Source: Thermocrinis albus DSM 14484 (GTDB lineage: Bacteria > Aquificota > Aquificia > Aquificales > Aquificaceae). Taken from it: a DNA stretch of 64,000 bases. The translations under genes were made by a program, and so were the position numbers. Shown here in pieces: positions 25,060-35,100 of this stretch. The notes below the pieces were generated by a model, which saw only the letters and a list, made by a program, of their open reading frames with translations, was not told the DNA's origin and searched no databases. The stretch is from positions 1 through 64,000 of the forward strand of contig NC_013894.1 of the NCBI RefSeq assembly GCF_000025605.1. The letters run 5' to 3'. Position 1 is the stretch's first letter. Each line of letters starts with the position of its first letter.

Positions 25060-25330
25060 GAAGATCATAAAACAGCTTAGAGAGGAGGGTTACGAGAATC
25101 TTTACACATGGTGTGATCCACCGGGAACCTTTTACTCTTGGCACACTCACCCTGATGACGAGGTGAGGGTAGTCTACAGAGGTTCTATGGTGATAGGCAC
25201 AGAGGAAGGAGAGTTCTTACTGAAGGAAGGCGACAGGTTGGAAGTGAAGGCAGGGACACGCCACTGGGCCAAGACGGAGGAAGGTGTGTGTTACGTATGT
25301 GGCACTAAAAGGCCTTCTTCAGGAAGATAG
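25046..25330 (+). CDS. Small cupin-domain protein
   Basis: This 94-residue single-domain cupin has motif 1 as [20 protein letters not shown] and motif 2 as [16 protein letters not shown], with the His/Glu metal ligands present. Its substrate is unknown. It starts at GTG inside the end of nuoG (14-bp overlap) and its last 26 bp overlap, antisense, the end of glgB. Confidence 0.8.
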   Translation: MLDPEKIIKQLREEGYENLYTWCDPPGTFYSWHTHPDDEVRVVYRGSMVIGTEEGEFLLKEGDRLEVKAGTRHWAKTEEGVCYVCGTKRPSSGR

Positions 25331-27164
25331 CTCCTAAGGGTGGGAGAGTGAGCTCCAAAGAGTAGGGTCTTGAGTGGAAAACTACAGGTTGTGCCTCCAC
25401 TTTGCCCATATTCCCCACGTTACTACCCCAGTATATCTCTGAGTCGGTGTTGAGGATCTCTCTCCACGTACCTCCTGCTGGAGCACCTACTCGGTAACGG
25501 TATCGGACCACAGGTGTGAAGTTAAAAACACACAGAATCACTTCCCCCTCCTTGGATTTCCTGAGAAAGCTTATGACACTTTGTTCCCAGTCATGGAAGT
25601 CTACCCACTCAAAACCTTCGGCCTCACAGTCCAGTTGGTGGAGAGCTTTCTCCTCTCTGTAAAGTCTGTTAAGATCTTCTACCAACTTTTTTATACCTCG
25701 GTGACTTGGATACTCTAACAGATCCCAGCGAAGGCTGCTTTCGTGGTTCCACTCCTCCCACTGGGCTATCTCGTTACCCATAAAGAGAAGCTTTTTGCCG
25801 GGAAAAGCGTACATGTAAGCCAGCAATAACCTTAGATGGGCAAACTTTTGCCACACGTCACCCCACATCTTTTGAAGCAGAGAACCTTTACCGTGAACCA
25901 CTTCGTCGTGAGAAAGGGGTAACACAAAGTTCTCCGAAAAGGCGTACCATGTGTTGAAGGTGAGAATACCGTGATGGTACTTTCTGTAGATGGGATCAAG
26001 GGAGAAGTAAAAGAGGGTGTCGTTCATCCATCCCATGTTCCACTTAAAGCCGAATCCTAACCCACCCAGGTAAACGGGACGGGACACCATAGGCCAGGCG
26101 GTGGATTCCTCGGCATAGGTCTGTACATCGGGAAACTGAGCATACACGGTAGTGTTGAGCTTTTTCAGGAACTCTATAGCTTCAAGATTCTCCCTCCCTC
26201 CGTACACGTTAGGCTTCCACTCGGAGCGTGAGTAGTCCAAGTACAACATGGAGGCCACCGCATCCACTCTGAGACCGTCCACGTGATACAGGTCCAGCCA
26301 AAAATGGGCGCTGCTGAGAAGGAAAGATCTTACCTCTCCCTTAGAGTAATCAAAAACGTGACTGTTCCAGTCAGGATGCCACCTGAGGCGCCAGTCTTCG
26401 TACTCGTAAAGACACGTACCGTCAAAGAAGGCAAGACCGTGAGGATCTGTGGGAAAGTGGGATGGTACCCAGTCCAGTATCACACCTATACCCTTCTGAT
26501 GAAGAAGGTCTATGAGGTACATAAAGTCCTGAGGGGTGCCGTAGCGTGAGGTAGGCGCAAAGTAGCCTGTTATCTGATAACCCCACGATCCGTAAAAAGG
26601 GTGCTCCATAACAGGCATCAGCTCCACATGGGTAAACCCTATCTCTGTCACGTACTGGGAAAGTTCGTGAGCCAGATCTCTGTAAGAGAGACCCTTCTTC
26701 CAAGAACCTACATGCAGTTCGTATATGCTTATAGGAGCCTCCCTGCTGTTCTTTGATCTCCTTGTGGCCATCCATACCTGATCGTTCCAGTGGTAATCAA
26801 GATCCCATACTAAGCAAGCGGTGGAGGGTGGAGGCTCCCAGAAGAAGGCAAAGGGGTCAGACTTCTCCTTAGGGTTCCCCCAGGCGTCTACGAGAAAGTA
26901 CTTGTAACGTGTCCCTTTTGGGAGATTGGGTACAAAGGTCTCCCATATACCTGACGGATCTTCCCTCCTCCTCATGGGGTGTTTATGAGGATCCCATCCG
27001 TTAAAATCCCCTATTACAGAGACCTCTCTCGCGTTGGGAGCCCAAACGGCAAAGTAAACACCTCCCTCCACAAGGTGAGCGCCCAGTTTTCTGTAGAGTT
27101 TTGTGTGACTCCCTTCCTTAAAGAGATAAACATCGTAGTCGGTAATGAGAGAGACTTTAGTCAT
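25305..27164 (-). CDS. glgB: 1,4-alpha-glucan branching enzyme
   Basis: This 619-residue GH13 enzyme has an N-terminal CBM48 beta-sandwich ([20 protein letters not shown], about 32-51) and a catalytic barrel. Its nucleophile motif is [16 protein letters not shown], the EESTAWP acid/base motif follows, and [15 protein letters not shown] carries the conserved His-Asp. It introduces alpha-1,6 branches into glycogen. No other glycogen genes are adjacent. It overlaps the upstream methyltransferase by 8 bp. Confidence 0.97.
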   Translation of the reverse strand: MTKVSLITDYDVYLFKEGSHTKLYRKLGAHLVEGGVYFAVWAPNAREVSVIGDFNGWDPHKHPMRRREDPSGIWETFVPNLPKGTRYKYFLVDAWGNPKEKSDPFAFFWEPPPSTACLVWDLDYHWNDQVWMATRRSKNSREAPISIYELHVGSWKKGLSYRDLAHELSQYVTEIGFTHVELMPVMEHPFYGSWGYQITGYFAPTSRYGTPQDFMYLIDLLHQKGIGVILDWVPSHFPTDPHGLAFFDGTCLYEYEDWRLRWHPDWNSHVFDYSKGEVRSFLLSSAHFWLDLYHVDGLRVDAVASMLYLDYSRSEWKPNVYGGRENLEAIEFLKKLNTTVYAQFPDVQTYAEESTAWPMVSRPVYLGGLGFGFKWNMGWMNDTLFYFSLDPIYRKYHHGILTFNTWYAFSENFVLPLSHDEVVHGKGSLLQKMWGDVWQKFAHLRLLLAYMYAFPGKKLLFMGNEIAQWEEWNHESSLRWDLLEYPSHRGIKKLVEDLNRLYREEKALHQLDCEAEGFEWVDFHDWEQSVISFLRKSKEGEVILCVFNFTPVVRYRYRVGAPAGGTWREILNTDSEIYWGSNVGNMGKVEAQPVVFHSRPYSLELTLPPLGAIFLKKAF

Positions 27165-27789
27165 GTTTTTTCACCGCAGATACCACCACAAAACCCCCTT
27201 TACCGTAACCAGAGAGGGAAGGTTCCGGTTCTTTTACCTGGTGTGGAAGATGGAAGACTGTTTGGGATATCTTCTCCACCCAAAAGTTTTCCTCTTGGAG
27301 AAGTTGTGCAACGTCCCGGGTAGAGTAAAAGGTAGCGTGACGGTAGAAAGGGTTTTTGTCCTTCATACTTAGGTAGTATTTTCCTAAGAAACTGTCTTTG
27401 TCTACAAAACCTAACACCAACTTACCCCCTCTCTTTAAAACACGGTACGCCTCTTTCAAGGTGGATCTCACATCGTCCACAAAGCACAGGGTGGTGGTGA
27501 TGAGAAGGTAATCCATGACTTCTCCCTTTAGAGGTAGGTACTCAGCAACACCCCTTATCACTGTCATACCCCTCTCCTTTGCCACAAGAGCCATACTCCT
27601 TGATGGTTCCACACCAAGAAAGATACCTAAAGGTGGACCAAAACGTCCGGTACCCGTACCTATCTCTGCTCCTGTCCCCTCCTTAGGTAGATGTTCCCTT
27701 ATAGCCTCCAGTTCCGAGACATAGACCGCCCTGTGTCTTTCGTACCAATCATCGTATAGCTTTACAAGATCCTCAAAGATCCTGTACAT
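27157..27789 (-). CDS. SAM-dependent methyltransferase, type 11
   Basis: The 210-residue protein is a class I methyltransferase: [16 protein letters not shown] (motif I), a VEPS motif [15 protein letters not shown] (motif IV) and [14 protein letters not shown]. The substrate cannot be told from sequence. It lies between argH and glgB in the same leftward operon, 1 bp after argH. Confidence 0.85.
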   Translation of the reverse strand: MYRIFEDLVKLYDDWYERHRAVYVSELEAIREHLPKEGTGAEIGTGTGRFGPPLGIFLGVEPSRSMALVAKERGMTVIRGVAEYLPLKGEVMDYLLITTTLCFVDDVRSTLKEAYRVLKRGGKLVLGFVDKDSFLGKYYLSMKDKNPFYRHATFYSTRDVAQLLQEENFWVEKISQTVFHLPHQVKEPEPSLSGYGKGGFVVVSAVKKHD

Positions 27790-27790
27790 C

Positions 27791-29164
27791 TCACAGACCC
27801 TCTTCCCTCTTGGCCAGTTCTATCTGCTCTTTAACTCGCTCTTTTGATGTACCACCGTAAGTTTGGCGCCTGTCTGCCACCACGAGAGGATCCAAAAGTT
27901 TTAACACGTCTTCTTGAAAGAGAGGAGAGAAGGTCCTAAGATCCTCTAAGGTAACATCCTGAAGACTCCTACCTTCTTCCACCAGCTTGGCCACCAGAGA
28001 GCCCACGATACGGTGCGCCTCTCTAAAAGGCACACCTTTACCTACCAGATAGTTGGCCAGATCGGTGGCTAACGTAAAGCCTCCGGCTGCTGCCCTCAGT
28101 TTGTCTTCTCTCACCTTCAGGCCCTCCAACACCAGAGAGGCACCTTTCAAACACCCCTTCAGGGTATCCAGACTGTCAAAAAGGGGTTCCTTGTCCTCCT
28201 GAAGGTCCCTGTTGTAAGCCATAGGCAGTCCCTTTAGGACCGTCAGGAGGCTCAGAAGGTTTCCATATAATCTCCCTGCTTTACCTCTTATGAGTTCAAG
28301 GACATCAGGATTTTTCTTTTGGGGCATGATGGAACTGCCGGTACACAGCCTGTCAGGAAGTTCCACAAAACCAAACTCTTCACTGGACCACAGGATGAGA
28401 TCCTCCGAAAGGCGAGAGAGATGCATACCACACACCGCACAACTGTACAGAACATCCAAAAGGAAACCCCTGTCTCCGGTGGCGTGCATAGAGTTGCGCA
28501 GAACAGATCTAAAGCCCAGTTTTTGAGCTGTGAAAAATCTGTCTAAGGGAAAGTCTACTCCCGCCACAGCACCGCTACCGAGAGCTAAAGCATCCACCCT
28601 TCTAAAAGCGTTTACAAATCTATCTGTATCTTCCAAAAAGGCCTCCCGGTAAGCCAGAAAATAATGAGCCAAACGTATAGGCTGTGCCCTCTGCAGATGA
28701 GTGTAAGAAGGAGCCACCACTTCCAGTGTTTCTTCTGCCAACCTCACCAACCGTCTTCTAAGGCCAGATAGGAGATCCAAAATATGATTTATCTCCTCCT
28801 TCAGGTAAAGTCTTAGATCAGTCACCACCTGATCGTTACGGGACCTCCCCGTGTGAACCTTTCCTCCCATAGGACCCAGCTCCTCAATAAGGGCTTTCTC
28901 TATGTTCATGTGAACATCTTCTAACTCCCTTCTGAAACTAAACTCACCTTTTGTGATCTTTTCTTTAACCTTCAAAAGAGCTCCTTTTATACTTTCGGCT
29001 TCCTGCTGGGACAGAATGCCGGCTTTCTGAAGGGTCTCTACGTGAGCCAGACTTTGCTGGATATCGTACAGCGCCAGTCTTTTGTCAAAGCTCACCGACT
29101 GAGTAAACTCTTCCACAAACTCTTCGGTAGGTTCTCTGAAACGTCCTTCCCAAGCCTTCTCCAT
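27791..29164 (-). CDS. argH: Argininosuccinate lyase
   Basis: This 457-residue fumarase-superfamily enzyme shows VHTGRSRNDQVVTDLRLY, SYTHLQRAQPIRLAHYFL and the signature loop GSSIMPQKKNPDVLELIRGK. It splits argininosuccinate into arginine and fumarate, the last step of arginine synthesis. A - strand TAAGAT (+ 29172-29177) lies 7 nt before the ATG, so its mRNA may be leaderless. Confidence 0.97.
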   Translation of the reverse strand: MEKAWEGRFREPTEEFVEEFTQSVSFDKRLALYDIQQSLAHVETLQKAGILSQQEAESIKGALLKVKEKITKGEFSFRRELEDVHMNIEKALIEELGPMGGKVHTGRSRNDQVVTDLRLYLKEEINHILDLLSGLRRRLVRLAEETLEVVAPSYTHLQRAQPIRLAHYFLAYREAFLEDTDRFVNAFRRVDALALGSGAVAGVDFPLDRFFTAQKLGFRSVLRNSMHATGDRGFLLDVLYSCAVCGMHLSRLSEDLILWSSEEFGFVELPDRLCTGSSIMPQKKNPDVLELIRGKAGRLYGNLLSLLTVLKGLPMAYNRDLQEDKEPLFDSLDTLKGCLKGASLVLEGLKVREDKLRAAAGGFTLATDLANYLVGKGVPFREAHRIVGSLVAKLVEEGRSLQDVTLEDLRTFSPLFQEDVLKLLDPLVVADRRQTYGGTSKERVKEQIELAKREEGL

Positions 29165-29184
29165 GAAGAATATCTTATTTAGTT
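29165..29184. promoter_or_regulatory. 20-bp divergent promoter region between argH and ttuA
   Basis: Only 20 bp separate the two divergent ATGs. On the - strand TAAGAT (29172-29177) is 7 nt from argH; on the + strand TATCTT (29171-29176) is 8 nt from ttuA. The -10 boxes overlap and there is no room for ribosome sites, so both transcripts would be leaderless and mutually exclusive at any one moment. Confidence 0.5.
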
Positions 29185-30120
29185 ATGAGAAGATGCGTCA
29201 AGTGTAAAGAGAAGGCATCCATATATCTGCCTCATCACCGCCTATCTCTCTGTAGCCAACACTACGTGGAATGGTTTGAAGAGAGGGTCCAAAGGACCAT
29301 AAAGCAGTTTGGTATGATGGAAAAGAGAGACAGGGTACTGGTAGCCGTATCGGGGGGTAAAGACAGCCTGTCCCTCTGGCAGGTTCTCCACAGGTTAGGA
29401 TACGAGGCGGATGGCCTTTACATAGATCTGGGTATAGGAGATTATTCGGCTAAATCTAAGGAGCTGTGTAAGAAATTTTCCGAGAGGATAGGCAGAAAGT
29501 TACACATAGTGGACCTCTCACAGGAACTGAGTACCATTCCCCAGATAAAACAGCTGGACTCAAGGCCTGCCTGTTCTTTCTGTGGCAGTATCAAACGCTA
29601 TTATATGAATCTTTATGCTAAGAAGCTGGGGTACACGGTGGTGGCTACGGGCCACAATCTGGATGATGAGACGGCGGTTCTTCTCTCCAATGTGCTGAGT
29701 TGGAACCTCCAGTATCTGGAGAGACAGACACCTCTTTTGGAGGAAAAGGATGGTTTTGTGCGCAAGGTAAAGCCCCTTTGCCTCCTCACAGAGAGGGAAA
29801 CGGCCCTTTACGCAGTGGTGACCAACATAGATTACATAGAAGAGGAATGCCCCTTTGCGGAAAACGCCACATCCATTGACTACAAAAAGATAATGGCCCA
29901 GATAGAGGAGAAGAGTCCCGGCACCAAGCTGAGGTTTTATCTAGAATTTTTGCGCAAGGTAAGGCCAGCTTTAAGTTCTGGCACCCAACCAGTAACCTTA
30001 AAACCCTGTAGTGTCTGTGGAGAACCCACCGTGGGAGAGATATGCTCCCTATGTAGGATCAGGAGAAAACTTAGCGTAAAAACTCAAAACATCACAGAGC
30101 TCCCGGACCCTTCTCCTTAA
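29185..30120 (+). CDS. ttuA: tRNA-5-methyluridine(54) 2-sulfurtransferase
   Basis: This 311-residue enzyme is of the TtcA/TtuA family. It has an N-terminal zinc finger (CVKC and LCSQH), the PP-loop ATP site VSGGKDSLS, conserved cysteines that bind the Fe-S cluster (ACSFCGS near 129-133 and ECPFAENA near 227), and a C-terminal zinc finger (CSVCGEPTVGEICSLC). The two zinc ribbons favour TtuA over TtcA. It makes 2-thioribothymidine at tRNA position 54, a heat adaptation. Its 3' end overlaps coaE antisense by 72 bp. Confidence 0.88.
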   Translation: MRRCVKCKEKASIYLPHHRLSLCSQHYVEWFEERVQRTIKQFGMMEKRDRVLVAVSGGKDSLSLWQVLHRLGYEADGLYIDLGIGDYSAKSKELCKKFSERIGRKLHIVDLSQELSTIPQIKQLDSRPACSFCGSIKRYYMNLYAKKLGYTVVATGHNLDDETAVLLSNVLSWNLQYLERQTPLLEEKDGFVRKVKPLCLLTERETALYAVVTNIDYIEEECPFAENATSIDYKKIMAQIEEKSPGTKLRFYLEFLRKVRPALSSGTQPVTLKPCSVCGEPTVGEICSLCRIRRKLSVKTQNITELPDPSP

Positions 30121-30660
30121 AGAGTCCAGATCTCCCCTGTTGTCTATTATGTAGTGGGCCTTCTTAAGTTTCTCTTCGGGAGGCATCTGCATCCGCCAGC
30201 GCCTTTCAAAATCCTCTTCCGTGAAACCTTTTCTGATGGCCCTCTCTTTGCACGTAGCGTAGTCTGCATACACCACCACCAGAAAGTGGTACCTTCTGTA
30301 ACTGCCTTTCTCTACCAGTAGGGATGCCTCTACCACCATAACGTCACCTGGTGAAAGCTTCCTCTCCTCCTGCTGTAGGTAACTGTAAAGAGCTGTGTGG
30401 GTTATCTCCTCCAGGATCCTCAGTTTCTCCTTATGGGCAAAAACCTCGTCTGCCAGTTTTTTGGTGTCTACACTTCCGTCCTCTTTCAGTATACTTTCGC
30501 CGAAGGCAGATACCACCTTTCTGTAAACTTCCCCTCTCTCTTGGTAAAAGCTCTTTATGATGGTGTCAGCATCGTAGACCTTAAACCCACACTCCCTAAA
30601 AAGGGTGGCTACAGTGGACTTTCCGCTCCCTATGTTTCCCGTAAGTCCCACCGTGAGCAT
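30049..30660 (-). CDS. coaE: Dephospho-CoA kinase
   Basis: The 203-residue enzyme has the P-loop GLTGNIGSGKSTVATLF and the CoaE DADTI motif. It performs the last step of coenzyme A synthesis. I start it at the ATG at 30660, giving MLTVGLTGN; an upstream frame start would overlap the divergent gene. A - strand TATAAT (+ 30667-30672) sits 6 nt before this ATG. Confidence 0.95.
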   Translation of the reverse strand: MLTVGLTGNIGSGKSTVATLFRECGFKVYDADTIIKSFYQERGEVYRKVVSAFGESILKEDGSVDTKKLADEVFAHKEKLRILEEITHTALYSYLQQEERKLSPGDVMVVEASLLVEKGSYRRYHFLVVVYADYATCKERAIRKGFTEEDFERRWRMQMPPEEKLKKAHYIIDNRGDLDSLRRRVRELCDVLSFYAKFSPDPT

Positions 30661-30681
30661 TACATCATTATAATAACTGTT
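30661..30681. promoter_or_regulatory. Overlapping divergent promoters between coaE and aspC
   Basis: The 21-bp gap contains ATTATAAT. It reads as TATAAT on the + strand (30669-30674, 7 nt before the aspC ATG) and as TATAAT on the - strand (30667-30672, 6 nt before the coaE ATG). The two boxes share four bases, and both -35 regions would lie inside the opposite gene. Confidence 0.65.
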
Positions 30682-31863
30682 ATGCTTTCGGAGAGAGTAA
30701 AACATATAAAACCAGCACCTACCTTAGCACTCACAGCCCGTGTCAATCAGCTGAAGGCTCAGGGTGTGGACATAATAGGATTCGGTGCAGGAGAGCCGGA
30801 CTTTGACACCCCCGACTTTATCAAGGAAGCCTGTATAAAAGCCCTCAGGGAAGGAAAAACCAAATACACACCCTCCGCAGGTATACTGCCTTTGAGAGAA
30901 GCTCTTTCCGAGAAACTAAAGAAAGAAAACAGAGTAGAATACAGCCCCTCCCAGATAGTGGTGACGGCAGGAGCCAAGATGGCTCTGTATCTGGTCTTCT
31001 TGGCTGTCCTCAACGAAGGTGATGAGGTTCTTTTACCTTCCCCCTACTGGGTTTCTTATCCAGAACAGATCCAGCTGTGTGGCGGTAAACCTGTAGTGGT
31101 ACCCCTTTCGGAGGACAAGGGTTTTGTATTGACGGCGGAAGACCTCCTGCCCTACATAACGGAGCGCACCCGTATGCTGGTGCTTAACTCACCTTCCAAT
31201 CCCACAGGTGCCGTTGTGCCACCTAAGGAGCTGGAACGTATAGCCCAGCTGTGTGTAGAGAGAAGGATATTCATAGTATCTGACGAATGTTACGAAGCTT
31301 TCGTCTACGAAGGTGAGTTTGTGAGTGTAGCTTCTCTGTCTCCCGAGGTGAGAGATATAACCTTTACTGTTAATGCCTTTTCTAAAACTTTTTCCATGAC
31401 AGGATGGCGCGTTGGGTACGTAGCATCCCCCGAGCCCTTTGCCCGCGTTATCGCTGACCTCAACAGCCAGACCCTTTCCAACGCCACCAGTTTTGCCCAG
31501 TACGGTGCCTTAGAGGCCCTCACCAATCCACAGGCGCGTAGCTTTGTGGAGAAGATGAAAGAAACCTTCCGTGAGAGAAGAAACACAGCCCTCAGACTCC
31601 TCTCCCAAATTCCCCACGTGAAGGTGGTAAAACCTAGCGGAGCCTTCTATATCTTCCCCAACTTCCGTTACTACTCCTCCCTCCTTGGTTCCGACCTGGC
31701 TTTAGCCGATTATCTGGTGGAAAAGGGAAGGGTGGCCTGCGTTCCCGGTTCGGCTTTTGGAGCTGAAGGCTACCTCCGACTCTCCTACTGCCTTTCTTCT
31801 CAGGAGATAGAAGAAGGCATAGGCAGGATAAAAGAGGCCCTTTCACAGCTGCTTCACGCATAA
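30682..31863 (+). CDS. aspC: Aspartate aminotransferase (class I/II, PLP)
   Basis: This 393-residue class I aminotransferase has an N-terminal GAGEPDFDTPDFI, a central SPSNPTGAV and the PLP-lysine motif NAFSKTFSMTGWRVGY with Lys at about residue 235. It belongs to the thermophilic AspAT-I gamma type, which transfers amino groups between aspartate and 2-oxoglutarate. Related substrates or prephenate activity are possible. The ATG at 30682 is preferred because it gives the usual MLSERVKHI start. Confidence 0.92.
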   Translation: MLSERVKHIKPAPTLALTARVNQLKAQGVDIIGFGAGEPDFDTPDFIKEACIKALREGKTKYTPSAGILPLREALSEKLKKENRVEYSPSQIVVTAGAKMALYLVFLAVLNEGDEVLLPSPYWVSYPEQIQLCGGKPVVVPLSEDKGFVLTAEDLLPYITERTRMLVLNSPSNPTGAVVPPKELERIAQLCVERRIFIVSDECYEAFVYEGEFVSVASLSPEVRDITFTVNAFSKTFSMTGWRVGYVASPEPFARVIADLNSQTLSNATSFAQYGALEALTNPQARSFVEKMKETFRERRNTALRLLSQIPHVKVVKPSGAFYIFPNFRYYSSLLGSDLALADYLVEKGRVACVPGSAFGAEGYLRLSYCLSSQEIEEGIGRIKEALSQLLHA

Positions 31864-31870
31864 CCCACCG

Positions 31871-31881
31871 TAGGTCACCTA
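31871..31881. promoter_or_regulatory. 11-bp palindrome upstream of the pilus tip operon
   Basis: TAGGTCACCTA is an 11-bp dyad 24 bp before the first start codon of the PilY1/minor pilin operon. It is followed by an AT-rich stretch and an AGGAGGAAGG ribosome site. A regulator site is possible; the length is close to what chance allows. Confidence 0.3.
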
Positions 31882-31904
31882 GATTAAAAAACAGGAGGAA
31901 GGAA

Positions 31905-32180
31905 ATGAGAGCTTTACTCTCTTTGCTGACAGTTTTATCCATAAGTGCTGCTCAAGACAATCTTATGGTGGTAGGCAGGGTTTTGGGATATGATCCTAGG
32001 AAGGGTATCCTGAGGGTGGATGTAGAAAGTGGTGCGTGCAGAGGCGTGCAAGAGTTTACCTATACAAAAGGCATGAACCCATCAATCCTTGTCAATAAAA
32101 GGGCGATGATCCTCCTAGATTCTTCTCACTGTGAAGAAGGTTCTAAGGTGGTTCAAATAATAGTGGAGGGTGAAAGATGA
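31905..32180 (+). CDS. Small exported hypothetical protein, first gene of minor-pilin operon
   Basis: This 91-residue protein has a signal peptide (MRALLSLLTVLSISAAQ) and a small beta-rich mature domain with two cysteines (GACRG and SHCEE), probably a disulfide. No family is recognised. Its stop overlaps the PilY1-like gene as ATGA, so it is likely part of pilus assembly or tip biogenesis. AGGAGG precedes the ATG. Confidence 0.75.
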   Translation: MRALLSLLTVLSISAAQDNLMVVGRVLGYDPRKGILRVDVESGACRGVQEFTYTKGMNPSILVNKRAMILLDSSHCEEGSKVVQIIVEGER

Positions 32181-35100
32181 ATAGCCGGAGCTCTTTGCTC
32201 CTCTTTGTAACCCTTATGCTTTTTCTCTTCTTCCCTTCCTCTCAGCGCATAAAGGCGGCCAGTATCAACAATTACTGTTACGTCCCCCCCTTCGTGGGAA
32301 CTGCAGCAGCGCCCAACGTAATGCTTCTTATAGACGTAAGTGGTTCCATGTCTTGGTGTGCTTACAATCCGCAAAGTAATAAAAGTTTCTGTTGTACCAA
32401 CTCTTCAGGCTGTGGATGGACTTATAAAGGCAATGAGGAAGGCTACTTTGACCCCAACAAAGTATACAGATATAATTCATCACAAGGATACTGGGAAGAA
32501 ACTACGGGAACTCCAGCACCTTGTCCAAAAAGTGCGTATACATGCTCTGTGTTGGGGTGTGTTGAGACTATTGACAAAACTAAGATCTACTCAGGTAGCT
32601 GTCTTAACTTTCTGTACATGACGAGGATAGACTTAGTAAGATGGGCTCTAACGGGAGGAACGCCAGATAGCTGTCCAACGGATGTAAATGAAAGTCCCCA
32701 AAACAATATAAGAAGGTGCGATCCAGAAACTTACGGTCAGCCAGGTAGTCAAGTGAGTTGTGACAGTTATGGGTGTGTTCTCAAATCGTATCTTGGTGCT
32801 AGGGTGAAAGTTCCTTGGAGCAGGATAAACTCCGCACTACTTTTCCAGTTTAAAAACCTTTCCCTCAAGCCTCGCATAGGTGCTATGTTCTTCAGCGATG
32901 CTGGCATTAGAGATAAGGCAAGCGTTTACATAGGAGATTTTACAGGGAGCAACAACTTTGATTCTCTTAATCCTTATAAAAACACTATAACCGCCGTAAA
33001 CACTGAAGATCCATATGGTGCTACTCCCACGGCACCTGCTCTGTGGGATACTTACAACTACTTTGCACAGCAAAATCCTCAGTACGGAGGTCTCAAACCT
33101 CAGAGTGGACAAGGTGATCAATGGAAAAACCCCATGTACCAGTGTTTTGATTCCAACAACGATGGTCAGTGTCAAGGTAGTGAGCTTAAACTAGTTCCGT
33201 GTGCCAAAAACTTCGTGATACTTATGACGGACGGCCAGTGGAATGTAGGAGGACCACCTGATAATGTTGACGTGGCATGCAGTATAGATTACGGTTTTGA
33301 GCAGTATTCTGCAGATCCAGTGGTTCCCGCTTATTGGCTTCACAAGAAGGGATTTACCAATCAAAAGACGGGTATATACTCCTACGTGGAGGCTGTTTAC
33401 GGTATAGGACTCTTCCTGGGAGGTACTGGAGAGAGAGCTCTTAAGAATGTAGCTATGTATGGTTCCTTTGATAGGAGCAAGAGCTGGCCAGACAATCTGA
33501 GTGGTTATCCACAGAATACATGTGTTATGGATGACTGTGGATATGGAAAAGGTAGTGGATGTACTCCTCTTCCACCCTCTTCTCCAGACTGGGATAAAAA
33601 CGGCGATAATGTACCCGATACTTTTTACTCAGCATCCAATGCCATTGAAATAAAACAGGCTATTTACAATGCTTTCTTGGACATTCTACGTAGGTCTTCC
33701 TCAGGAGCTACGGTTGCGGTTCTCACCTCCAGATATCAAACGACAGCTACAGTTCTTCAACCTCTTATGCTTCCCAGCTATACCACACCTACAGGTGATA
33801 CCATCAAGTGGCTGGGTTTCTTTAGAGGTTACTGGGTTGACCCTTCGCAACAGTTTAGAGAAGATACTGTCATGGACAAGATACTTGTTTTACTGGGTAC
33901 TTATAGAGACAAGATTTTTCAGTACTTCTTTACATCTTCAGGAGAGACAAAGGCAGCTATAGTAACAGACCAGTGTAGTAAAGAAGCAGAAAAGACGCCT
34001 CTTGGACCCACCAACCAGGGACTTCATCCAACCCTCATGTTTGACTGTAAACTAGCCATAACTGACAAGAACAGTAGAAGGATCTATTACCACGATGGTA
34101 CAGGTAACCTAAAAGAATACAAAGGTAACCTCAGTGATGTGCGCAGCATATGGTCTTTGGTGGACAATCAAACACCTCAGGACATAAGCTCAATAGTAGA
34201 CTACCACCGTGGGGCATACTTTAACCCACCTCCTAACAATTTCGTGAAGAGAAACAGATATTTCGACGTATCAAACTTCTGCCCTTCTTATCAACCTGGA
34301 TCTAACACCACATGGAAGTTGGGTATGGTGAATGCTTCCACACCCTCTGTTATCAGTAACCTTCCCCTTAACCTCAAGTGGATTTTTGTTTACAACGACG
34401 ATACTTACAGGCAATTTGTAACTTCTGATGATTATAAAAACAGGACTGGTATAGCGGTAATTGGATCATATGACGGTATGCTTCATTTCTTTAGAGTAGG
34501 TTATATGAAACTCACCAACGACACACAGGCCCCCACCAAGGCGGTAAACGCACCTAACAACGACGCACAGGATCTTTTAGAAAGGGAAGAGTTTGCCTTT
34601 ATACCTTACAACGCTCTACCTTATATGCTGTGGTATGGGACAAACGACTATAATAACTGTCCTGTACCAATTGTTGATTACAGAAGTTATGCCTTTGATG
34701 CTTCCATAAACGGTGATCCTAATGCTCAAAAAACCAAAGACTCTTGGAGAACCTTACTGCTGGGTGTTATGGGTCTTGGTGGTAAACGGCTGGGTAATTT
34801 TAGCTCTTCCGTATTTTTGCTGGATGTTACAGATTTTATGAAGAATCCTTCTCAAAATATGCCTAAGCTCATGTGGGAGGTAAAGCTTTCCAACGGTACT
34901 TTAACCACTTCTTTCCCTGCAGTCTTGAGGTTAGGAGAAAGAGACAAAAACGGTGAGTTTTGGGTTGTTCTCGGTGATGGTCCTAAAGATCCTTACGCTG
35001 ACAGCTATGATAAGTTTGTACAGAATCCTAAGCTTTACTTCATAAACGCGAGAACAGGTCAGGTAAGGGAGGTTAACATACCTATACCTCCCAACACCTA

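Noticed and set aside
26422-26775. Open frame of 117 codons inside glgB
   Set aside because: It is same-strand but out of frame, and glgB is intact and conserved across it.
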